Shown piece by piece: positions 11,880 to 21,292 of a stretch of 64,000 bases of DNA (position 1 is the first letter of the stretch; the number at the start of each line of letters is the position of its first letter). The DNA comes from Balanoglossus misakiensis (taxonomy: Eukaryota; Hemichordata). Under the pieces are notes generated by a model. The model worked only from the letters and a program-made list of their open reading frames with translations, had not been told where the DNA came from and searched no databases. The translations under genes were made by a program, and so were the position numbers. The DNA is taken from contig CM082586.2 of NCBI GenBank assembly GCA_040954595.2, positions 12,276,001-12,340,000 of the forward strand, read 5' to 3'.

Positions 11880-12007
11880 AGGGCCCAAGCCCAGCAGGCT
11901 TGGGCCCTATTGGTATTACTGGCTTTTTAGGGCCCAAGCCCAGCAGGCTTGGGCCCTATTGTTTTTACTGGAGTTTTTAGGGCCCAAGCCCAGCAGGCTT
12001 GGGCCCT
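11880..12007 (+). repeat. tandem GC-rich hairpins, group 2 (three)
   Basis: Hairpins lie at 11880-11908, 11929-11957 and 11979-12007, all with stem gggcccaagc/gcttgggccc. Spacers of 20-21 bases end in T runs. They are embedded in the composite array. Confidence 0.9.
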
Positions 12008-12419
12008 ATTGGTATTACTGGCTTTTTTCTTCTACTTCTTCTTCTTTTTCTTCTTCTGTCGTTTTCTTTGGCGAGGTAGATCTGGAAAACTGCTAAACCT
12101 ACCAATTTCAAACTTGGCACAATGGTGCAGGCCAATGAGAGCTAGTGCAGTACCCTTGTGAATGTTAAATTAGTCACGTGACCTGATGACCATATATGGG
12201 CAAAATTTCCAAATCGGCCTTATTTGCATATGAATGGAGATATCAAAATTCTTTTAGCAACTTTTGCGGACCATGTGGTCAGTGTCCTACATGCCAAATG
12301 TCAAGGCCATTGGTCATTCCAATTTTGAGAAGAAGATTTTTAAGTATTATTTTTCATATTTTTTACCAAGCCATGGGCCTATACTTTCCATAGTAAAGCC
12401 ATGACCACATATTATTTTT

Positions 12420-12496
12420 AGGGCACAAGCCCCACAGGCTTGTGCCCTATTGGTATTGTTGGCTTTTTAGGGCCCAAGCCCAGCAGGCTTGGGCCC
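12420..12496 (+). repeat. tandem GC-rich hairpins, group 3 (two)
   Basis: Hairpin 12420-12448 uses gggcacaagc/gcttgtgccc and hairpin 12468-12496 uses gggcccaagc/gcttgggccc. Adjacent members thus differ by a complete base-pair exchange. Confidence 0.9.
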
Positions 12497-15486
12497 TATT
12501 GTTTTTACTGGAGTTTTTCTTTTTCTTCTTCTTCTTCTTCTTCTTCTGTCGTTTTTTCGGCCAGGTAGATCTGGAAAACGGCTAAACCTACCAATTTCAA
12601 ACTTGGCACAATGGTGCAGGTCAATGAGAGCTAGTGCAGTACCCTTGTGAATGTTTAATTAGTCATGTGACCTGATGACCATATATGGGCAAAATTTTCA
12701 AATTGGCCTTATTTGCATATGAATGGACATATCAAAATTCTTTTAGCAAGTTTAACGGACCATATGGCCAGGGTTCTACATGCCAAATGTCAAGGCCATA
12801 GGCCATGTCAATTTTGATAAGAAGATTTTTAAGTATTATTTTTCATATTTTTCGCCCAAGCCATGGGCCTATACCTTACATAGTAAAGCTATGAACACAT
12901 ATTATTTTGGATAAATATGCATACATATCTCAAAATCTGTAAGGCCGATCATCTCCAACTTTGGTGTGCAGCAAGCCTAGCATTTGTCAATAATTTTAAG
13001 CAAAAAAAAAATAATATGAAAAATCGACCGATTTTTTTATATTAATTTTTTTATTAAATTTATACCTTTACTTATACCTCTATGGTTAAGCTATGTCCAT
13101 GACTTATTGTGGAATTCTGGTCAGTGCAATAGTCCTGTACAGTGAGTGTCTATTGGTCAGTGAGCACAATGGCACCAAAAAAAAAAGGCAAAATTTTAGG
13201 CTCACCTGTAACACCTGCTTAACTCATTAATTATGTGCATACCTAATTCTGGGCTAACTAAGAGGGCTAGAGGTTTCGTTCTTGTGGGACATGGACCAGT
13301 ATAGGGTCAAAATTTCTTGCCCAAATTTGGGGTGACCTCAGGTGACCTTTGACCTACTTTCCTATATCTCGGCATCCAGAGCAGGTACAGACTTGGCGTT
13401 TGGAGGGTTGGGACTAAAGTTGAAAAGCCAAAATAGGGGTCACCTGTGACACCTGCATATCTCATTAATTATGTGCATACCTAATTCCAGGCTAACCAAT
13501 AGGGCTATAGGTTTGGTTTTTGTTGAACGTGGACCAGTATAGGGTCAAAATTTATTGCCCAAATTTTGCATGACCTCAGGTGACCTTTGACCTACTTTAC
13601 CATATCTTGGCATCCAGAGCAGATACAGAATTGGCGTTTGGATGGTTGGGACTAAAATTGAAAAGCCAAATTGGGGGGTCACCTGTGACACCTGCCTACC
13701 TCATTAATTATGTGCATACCTAATTCCAGGCTAACCAATAGGGCTATAGGTTTGGTTTTTGATGAACATGGACCAGTATAGGGTCAACATTTCTCGCCCA
13801 AATTATGCATGACCTCAGGTGACCTTTGACCTACTTTTCCATATCTTGGCATCCAGAGCAGATATGCTTATTGCTATGTTGCTATGTGCTATGTTGGCTT
13901 GGGCCCGCCATTGCTGCTTGCAGCTATATTTTCTTCTACTTCTTCTTGGGCACTTTTTTTGGCCAGGTAGATCTGAAAAACTGCTGAACCCACAAATCTC
14001 AAATTTGGCACAATGGTGCAGGCCAATGAGAGCTGGTGCAGTACCCTCGTGAATGTTCAATAAGTCATGTGACCTGATGACCATATATGGGCAAAATTTT
14101 CAAATTGGCCTTATTTGCATATGCACGGAGATATCAAAATTCTTTTAGCAACTTTTGTGAACCATGTGGTCAGGGTTCTACATGCCAAATGTCAAGGCCA
14201 TAGGCCTTGTCAATTTTGAGAAGAAGATTTTTAAGTATTATTTTTCATATTTTTCGGCCAAGCCATCGGCCTATACTATACATAGTTAAGCTTTGACCAC
14301 ATTTTATTTTGGATGAATATGCAGTCATATCTCAAAATATGTTGGGCCGATCAACTCCAAGTTTGGTGTGCAGGTAGCTTAGCATTTGCCAATAATTTTA
14401 AGCCAAAAAAATTAATATGAAAAATCGACCGATTTTTTTATATTAATTTTATTATGAAATTTATACCTTTACTTATACCTCTATGATTAAGCTATGTCCA
14501 CGTCTTATTGTAGAATTCTGGTCTGTGCAATGTTCCTGTACACTGACTGTCTATTGGCCCGTGCGCAGAATGGGACCAAAATAAAAGGCAAAATTTTGGG
14601 CTCACCTGTAACACCTGCTTAAATCATTAATTATGCACATACCTCATTCCGGGCTAACTAATAGGGCTAGAGGTATTGTTCTTGTGTGACAAGGACTAGT
14701 ATGGGGTCAAAAATGTTTACCAAATTTTCGGTGACCTCAGGTGACCTTTGACATACATTCCTATATCTCGGCATCCAGAGCAGGTACAGACTTGGCGTTT
14801 GGAGGGTTGTGACTAAAATTGAAAAGCCAAAATGGGGATCACCTGTGACACCTGCATATCTCATTAATTATGTGCATACCTAATTCCAGGCTAACCAGTA
14901 GAGCTATAGGTTTGGTTTTTGTTGAACATGGACCAGTATAAGGTCAAAATTTCTTGCCCAAATTTTGCATGACCTCAGGTAACCTTTGACCTACTTTATC
15001 ATATCTTGGCCTCCAGAGCAGGTACAGACTTGGCGTTTGGAGGGTTGGGACTAAAATTGAAAAGCCAAAATTTGGGGTCACCTGTGACACCTGCATATCT
15101 CATTAATTATGTGCATACCTAATTCCAGGCTAACCAATAGGGCTATAGGTTTGGTTTTTGTTGAACATGGACCAGTATAGGGTCAAAATTTCTTGCCCAA
15201 ATTTTGCATGACCTCAGGTGACCTTTGACCTACTTTTCCATATCTTGGCATCCAGAGCAGATATGCTTATTGCTATGTTGCTATGTGCTATGTTGGCTTG
15301 GGACCGCTATTGCTGCTTGCAGATCTGCTTGCAATGTCACCTGTAATTTTTATTCTGGTGTGTCACTGTTTCCGAATAATCCTCAAATGGGACCACAGTG
15401 TCCTTGACGCTATTTTTTGTGATTTAATTGGTATGCAAGATAATTTTTTTGTCATGAAACTTTCAGGAAAGGCTCGGAACATCCAA

Positions 15487-17846
15487 AAGAACAATTTAAC
15501 AATCGCGCGATCGCGCGTCCTGGAGAAAACACTGAAGTTGATTTCCGGGTTCGAAAATTACGAAAAAAAAGCCTCGACGCGCATCAGTCTGCACGATAGC
15601 CTCAACTTCCGGTACCTATGAATGCCGGGTAATATCCGCAACAGAGGCGTTATCCATGCGTGTAATTGAAAGTAAACAAAAGCCAGCGATATTGGCGAAT
15701 TTAAGTTGCGGTTTTCTCGTAAACTAGAGAATGACTTTACTATTATGAGGATGGGAGGTGTCGACTGCATGTCTGACGAACGTTGTACAGTAATTTGTTG
15801 TTAAATATACATTTTTCAAAACATGTTTTTTTTACTCTGAATTAAGGTTGGTAAAATTCCTTAATTTGAAGCATACTCGACTTTCAACATTTGTACTTTT
15901 TGGTCTAAAGACGGTATTGCCGACTTATGTGGATTAAACTTACCTCCGTATGTAAATAAACGAAAATCAGGTCAACTGGGTTCACTGAACGCGCTTGCTG
16001 TCGGCAGAAATGTAGCCAATTTACGTTAGTCGATATTGGGCAAAATCCGGATATTTTGTCAATTTTAGGGCAAAATCTTGGTCTTGGCGTCAACTCTGTG
16101 CAAAAAAGGCTGCTACTATCGTGTTCGGGAAGTCATGGACTGTCCCGGTAAGCGGGTCCTATGATGCTGCCGGTTCCGTAGGATTCCTCAGCGCGTGACC
16201 AAATAGAGAGTGCATTTCCAGGGGGATTTACAGGCATCTCTTTGATATGTTGTACTTTTTCGTCTAAAAATCATATCAGCAATCTTGTATGAAAAATATG
16301 CCCTTCTGATATTACCTTTCATTCAAAAATAGTCAAATGTGCAGTCAAATGCTAAGATGTGCCCGTAGGATAATATAAATATGAGGAAAAATATAGAAAA
16401 TGCTATTATTTTCGAGTCCATTTTGTTCGAACGTTTGAGCCATTAGGAGAGTGCAAACCCCTACACCGACACATGGTTTACTCCAGGGATCTTTCAGCTT
16501 TAAAATGCAACACTCTCGGTTTACCGCCTACCCAGATTTTGTTTTGGAACGCGTGAGTTTGAAGACATCCATAAAAAACATTGATTGACACACGCCGGAT
16601 TTCAGTCATGTGAGCATTTAGCGCCGCATTGTCCAATCCAGTTTTATTTTCTTGAATGCAGCATGTCATTTGTCACTCCCCATAAAGTTTTGCGTTGGCA
16701 GATATGCCCCAATATGGTAAAAAATGGGCGTAAAAGTCAAGTCTGGTGACATGGCGGGAAATTCTCACGTGTGCAGATCAACTCAATAATAATGTCATGT
16801 GATACCATAGAGCTGCGTCTATTGGTGGAAAGTGGCAGGTCATGCATAATGAGCGTCTGTCTACGGTAGATCATTTGCTCATTCATCTGAGGCAGACTAA
16901 TACGGAAGTATCTCCTCGGTGTTCTTAGCTAATTGTACTTTAGTTCGGGTTGAATTTAGAGGTAAACGTATGGCAATGCATGTTTTTAATCACAGATCAG
17001 TCATAACTCTGCTTGTTTGGGCCATGTTTTTCATCTGAGCCTCCAGAACACCGGGTCCACAGCCACTGTTGTATACGATCGATGGACAAGTGCGTGCGGT
17101 TACAAAGTAGGCATTTTTGTCTAGGCTAGCGTTTTTTTTTCTCTCTCCATTTGTTTTTCTTCATTGGAGAGTTAATTAGTTTCGATAGATAATTCGCTTG
17201 GTGTCATATCTATGGTGTAAACCATTTAGGATAAAAATTACATGTTTAAAAAATTCAGTATGTATGCATGAATTGAGTGATTATTTGAGGAACCTATTCA
17301 AATCTGGTTCACAGTCATTTCTTTCATTTCATGGCAAGACCACGCCAAATAGAAGAACAAAAAAATCAGAAAAAGTTTCAGATGTTCCAAGTATAACAGA
17401 AAGTGGGTCAGTGCGAGGACAAGAGTCCTTGAAATTGTCACACTTCGTGCCGCGTACTTCGTGTTGACATGAATTTGGCGGAAGTGTAAAGCATTTGTGT
17501 GTAGGGTTGGCAAAATTAAGCGCATGGATTGGTATGCGTACAGAGGTTGTCAGCGTTCGCAAATCATTGCGAAAATATTTAGTTTGCGTATAAAGTTTAC
17601 AAAAATATCAATTTATGATAGAAATTGTTCACGCAATGTAAAAAAAATAATTGATCTTGATGCATGAAAATTTGCGCCTACCCATGTAAAAAATGGTTTG
17701 TCGGACGATGACGAACATGCCAATAACTCGATCACAGTCAATCAAATCACTGGTACCAGACACGCCCTAATCGAGGGGTTATCGTGCAGACTGCATGTTT
17801 AAAAGTGACGCGCGAGAGGACGCTAAACAAACTCTTTTTTTTGGCC
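15487..17846 (-). mobile_element. GGCCAAAA-ended element E, copy 2, interrupted
   Basis: Read on the minus strand from 17846, it starts GGCCAAAAAAAAGAG, then tttgtttagcgtcc, and continues tcacttttaaacatg. After a nested element (15585-17793) it continues gcgcgtcgaggc to cgcgcgatcgcgcg near 15487. This order matches 19916-20055 of copy 1. The far end is missing. TAA target sites in both copies (after undoing an inversion) and the GG start resemble PIF/Harbinger, but no transposase is present. Confidence 0.75.
15585..17793. mobile_element. 2.2 kb element with CAGTCTGCACGATA ends, TSD CAT
   Basis: The ends are CAGTCTGCACGATA and its inverted copy TATCGTGCAGACTG, flanked by CAT on both sides (15582-15584 and 17794-17796). 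The uninterrupted site is visible in the related element at about 19968-19972 (aaacatgcgcgtc on its strand), which proves the insertion and the 3-bp target duplication. No transposase frame was recognised, so it is non-autonomous or too decayed. It shares CAGTCT ends and 3-bp duplication with the element at 21293. Confidence 0.85.
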
Positions 17847-18217
17847 TTATGTAATCATTCAGGAATTTGCTGTGTTTTGAAACACAGGAGGGAGTTCCTG
17901 CCTAATTAAAACAACTCAATAAAGTAAATACACAATCTGACCAGTAGTTCTTGAGTTACTGAGTTTTGACCAAATTCACATTTGTCTAGCTAATTTGCAT
18001 ATTTTTGGCAATGACAACTTCATTTGAACAAACTCCCATCTACAGCCCAGCCTGCATCTGCACACCAAATATCGAGGTTATACGCGCAGCGGTTTTCAAG
18101 TTTTTGATGTGGACGGACATACAGACATACATCCATCCATACATCCATACATCCATCCATACATACATACAGACGCAACCGATCCCATAAGGTCCCATGG
18201 TGAAAACCAATGGGACC
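17847..18217 (-). repeat. R-family repeat, copy 3, 5' half (inverted)
   Basis: Read on the minus strand from 18217 it starts ggtcccattgg, has a short TGTA/TGGA run, and ends gaatgattacataa at 17847, exactly at the edge of element E. Its missing 3' half is at 21235-21292 and 23279-23437. Confidence 0.9.
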
Positions 18218-18521
18218 TGACAACGGATTCGGACCAAACTACGGTGGTTAAAGAATTTAACAATGTGTTCAACTTAATTCAGAAGCATGCATTCTCACCT
18301 ACAGAAATCAATCTAGCCTTAGCATGCCAAACTTGTCATTACATATGCTACAAGCTCCTTTCTTGGCTAAATGCCGACATGGGTTTGAATAGTTACACCA
18401 CGAAAAAGGGAATTCTCATGTATTATTGCAATTCACAATTATTGTCTAGTGTAATGACCTGTAAAACTTTTAGGCAGAGACTTCCTAAGGAGATATACAT
18501 TTTGATGCAATACCTCCTTGT
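18218..18521. other. unexplained segment within the inversion
   Basis: A + strand frame is open from 18235 into the foldback remnant (18109-18579 overall). About 90 residues look protein-like (NLIQKHAFSPTEINLALACQ, then YKLLSWLNADMG) but no family is recognised and no start codon outside the repeat supports it. Confidence 0.2.
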
Positions 18522-18756
18522 AGTGCAGGAGCTAACCCCACATTTTGGCATAATTGTGCACTTTGGGTTAAAAGCATAAAACTTGGTACACTTATGCATT
18601 GACCCGTGGCGGCTGTTTTCTGATATGGATCCAAAATTACAGCGCCCTCTAGTGGCCAGAAAAAGACATTCATACTTAAAAATTGTGCACTTTGGGTTAA
18701 AAGCATGAAATTTGGTACAATTATTCATTGACCCATGGCGGACATTTTCCAATATG
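18522..18756 (+). repeat. foldback element, left-arm fragment
   Basis: It starts AGTGCAGGAGCTAACCCC and carries both tandem arm repeats (attgtgcactttgggttaaaagc twice), then stops at tttccaatatg. It includes one CTCF-like motif in reverse orientation (GCGCCCTCTAGTGG, 18642-18655). Full copies are at 23796, 33402 and 48893. Confidence 0.9.
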
Positions 18757-19006
18757 TATCCCTCATTTCTATCACTTACTGCTAGGCAAAGTCATCAATG
18801 AAAAATCTTCAAAAATGATCAGTCTGTTTTCATTTGATATAAAATAACATGTAAAGACAAAAAACCATTGCTTCTGGTGGGCTTCGTAAAGCATTCAGAG
18901 CAGTTAGTCAAACTGGACTGAAGTGATCATAATGAGATTGCGAACCATGTTTTCAAAATACTTTTTGCGTTCTGTCACAGCATGTTTGACATTTTTGCAG
19001 ACATTT

Positions 19007-19203
19007 TCAGTGTGGGTGTGTGCTATAATTATCCTTCAGATAGTGGAAAGCATCACTACATTCACACGGCTTGACAACTCTTGGAAATGGTATTAAACGT
19101 TCACATTCTCTACGGAAGTCTGGTTCAAGGAAGTCTAATCCAATGTCAAGAATACCAGCTTGAATGGCCACCTCTTGCAATTCATCATCACATACTTCCC
19201 AAC
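19007..19203 (-). CDS. possible small gene, exon 2 (unrecognised product)
   Basis: Read on the minus strand, an acceptor tttttcacag precedes 197 open bases ending in TGA at 19007-19009. The product includes WEVCDDELQEVAIQAGILDI, then GLDFLEPDFRRECERLIPFP and VVKPCECSDAFHYLKDNYST, as consecutive stretches. Two bases at the start complete the codon left by the exon at 19581-19671, so the join is in frame, giving about 95 residues. Just beyond the stop another frame reads ENVCKNVKHAVTERKKYFEN and onward for about 33 codons. The stop may therefore come from a one-base indel in a once longer exon. I do not recognise the family. Composition and splice phase argue for real coding descent. Confidence 0.5.
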
Positions 19204-19580
19204 CTGTGAAAAATTCAAATACAAGAACAAATATTCAGACAAGTTTTAGTCCACCAGATGACCCTCACTCCAGTTTTCTCATTTGATGAGCACTGTATAC
19301 AGGTACATCAACTTAGGTTCCAGGATAGGACATGGCCCTTTTTAAATAAACATTCTGTGTAAGAATGTAATGAGCAGACTAGAAATGGCGTGGTTGGGTA
19401 CATTTGTGCTAATTTCCCCATAGAGTTACATGTAAAAATAGAAGAAACCACCTCGCCACTGGTTTTGAGTAGTGTGGGTCGGACGATTGCCAGGTTCTGA
19501 TCGTGTTATGTCCCGTGTGACTGCCATGGCGCGTCACGGTGATTGGATGAAAGTATTCACACACAACGCATAGAACTAAC

Positions 19581-19671
19581 CAAGTACGTCTCCGCGATCT
19601 TTTCTCGCCTTCCTTGTCCCGGCTCTCTTCTCCTTCATTGCCTCCTTAAACATTGTCCACGCCGTAGTCAT
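19581..19671 (-). CDS. possible small gene, exon 1 (unrecognised product)
   Basis: On the minus strand this starts ATG at 19671 and reads MTTAWTMFKEAMKEKRAGTR, then KARKDRGDVL, followed by one base and the donor gttagt. The peptide is very basic and probably helical. It joins through a 377-base intron to the exon at 19007-19203 with matching phase (one base plus two). The pair lies inside a PRKDC intron and inside the inverted segment, so before the inversion it would have been on the plus strand. No promoter or poly(A) signal was identified. Confidence 0.45.
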
Positions 19672-19912
19672 TGTATATGATCCGTGAGATGCGAAGTAAT
19701 ATTTAATATCACTATTTTACGATGCATATACACATGATACAGATGACAGGAAAACACTGCTGCAATCCGCCATGTTCCAAAAATCATCGTCATTTTATGA
19801 TGTAAAGTGCAAATGAAAGGACCTTCTGTAAAAATATATGATGAGTGATGTACTCGAAAACTCAACATTTTATGCCACTGCACCTACCTCAATATGTTCT
19901 CAAATTTTGCAG
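19672..19912. other. upstream flank of the possible small gene
   Basis: This is ordinary AT-rich sequence with no TATA box I would defend. The minus-strand frame 19668-19883 has no resemblance to a known family. Confidence 0.3.
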
Positions 19913-19915
19913 TTA

Positions 19916-21234
19916 GGCCAAAAAAAAAAAGAGTTTTGTTTAGCGTCCTCGCGCGCGTCACTTTTAAACATGCGCGTCGAGGCTTTTTTTTTCGTAATTT
20001 TCGAACCCGGAAATTAACAGTTCAGTGTTTTCTCCAGGACGCGCGATCGCGCGATTCCCCCTATTTTACACTTGAAGCGCCCCTTGTAACAAGTTCAGGG
20101 GGCGACAATCGCCCCTTCGTGAGCAGCCCACCCGGCCAGTACATGCGCGTCCAAGCCTCAATAGCAGGCACCGTCAGTCAAAACACTGGGAAAACGGCCG
20201 ATATTACTGCGTGCTGGCCTATACATTTTAACTTCCCACCCCCCAAAACTATGTTGTAGATGACTTTCACATTCATTCACGTGTAATTTTGCTCCAGGGC
20301 TGTAGTGTGCAATTGTTGGAACAGCCTATCTGGATACCGTCTAAATTTAGAGCACACACTCTGCACTCAAGTGAACTTGTTGTTATGGTGACTTTTGAAA
20401 TTGGGTTGGCAAAACGTAACAATTTTATGCAAATTAAAGAAACTGCGTTCCTGCCATGGCGATTATCAAGAATGTATCAGTTTTCCATGACCTTGTTTTC
20501 TTACGTAGGAAGGAAAGTCATTCAATATGTACAGAGACTGTTTATTTGAGTAGTGTGCATAGCCACAGATGGGGAAGTGTACGCAGAAATCTGAAGGAAT
20601 ATACCGCTTCAATTTATTTCACTATTAATGGTTTCACAATCTAATATTTTGGCAGCTATAAAACTGAAACTTTTAAAATCAAACAAGAAATTTTTTTCTC
20701 AGGTGTAGTATTAAAGAAAGACACTATTGATTTTGCAGTTGCATTTATTTTATTCATTTCACTCTACTTGTCAGGGGAGCAGTTAATCAGTCACTCTCCT
20801 ACCACTTGTGTAATTAATTTCAGGAGTTATTTTCAGCTCTCCAGCATTTTTTAAATTACATGCCCTGAAAGTTATGCAAGCTGGTGTCTTCCTCTGCAAA
20901 AACTACTAATTTAAAGTAGAAAAAACTGTAACTGTTAATATGTTGTCAAGTTCACATGTAAAATGTTGTCATTTACTTATGCTGTTTTTAATATGGAATG
21001 AAGGCAGTTAGTAAGTTAACGTTCAAAATTGTCATTCCTTGATGTTTACCTAATTAACATAAATTATGCAAATCATGATTCCCCCTACTTTGACCAAATC
21101 CCCCCTTAAATTTGGACTATTAAAGAAATATTTGCTGTTCTTGTTTCGCAGAAAAAAAAAAAAAAAGAAGCCGCATCACCGCATCAATTTTGAGATTTTG
21201 CTTGGACGCTAAAAAAAACTCTTTTTTTTTGGCC
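19916..21234 (+). mobile_element. GGCCAAAA-ended element E, copy 1 (complete, 1.3 kb)
   Basis: The left end is GGCCAAAAAAAAAAAGAG then ttttgtttagcgtcc. The right end is ggacgctaaaaaaaactc, a T run and ggcc, giving inverted ends of about 32 bases. The flanks are TTA at 19913-19915 and TAA at 21235-21237; the left one becomes TAA when the neighbouring inversion is undone. It includes palindromic cgcgcgatcgcgcg. It carries no transposase, so it is a non-autonomous element. PIF/Harbinger is likely from the TAA duplication and the GG ends. Confidence 0.8.
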
Positions 21235-21292
21235 TAACTGGCTAAGTTTTATAGAGGCCAGCTGTTCTATTTAGTGTATGTACAGTACATAT
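21235..21292 (+). repeat. R-family repeat, copy 3, 3' half (first piece)
   Basis: The sequence taactggctaagttttatagaggcc up to gtacatat is the R body directly after the TAA site. It is interrupted by the element at 21293 and resumes at 23279. Confidence 0.9.

Larger units (their letters stand above)
10690..15421 (+). repeat. composite tandem repeat array with 238-bp units
   Basis: Two module types alternate. One starts with a TCT-rich run, then gtcgttttctttgg and gaggtagatctgg, and runs about 600 bases. The other is a unit of about 238 bases containing cacctgtgacacctg, ctcattaattatgtgc, aaccaatagggctatagg and the motif ctcaggtgacctttgacctac. The units recur near 11525, 11765, 13345, 13577, 13818, 14740, 14980 and 15220. 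The array closes with ctcaaatgggaccacagtgtccttgacgc plus a T run, like the end of the R family. It has no coding capacity. Confidence 0.85.
17847..19915. other. inverted segment, 2.07 kb
   Basis: This segment lies between two oppositely oriented GGCCAAAA ends of element E (17846 and 19916). It starts and ends with TTA. Reversing it puts the R-family 5' half directly against element E copy 1, with TAA on both sides of E and the R-family 3' half after it. That restores one R copy split by one E insertion with a TAA duplication. Confidence 0.8.

Noticed and set aside
10501-12496. Evenly spaced hairpins with T runs read as a CRISPR array or intrinsic terminators
   Set aside because: The genome is eukaryotic with spliced exons, the spacers are not unique, and the hairpins are part of a dispersed repeat.
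18109-18579. 156-codon frame
   Set aside because: It starts inside the R-repeat microsatellite and ends in the foldback arm. The middle is somewhat protein-like but no family or splice context supports it.
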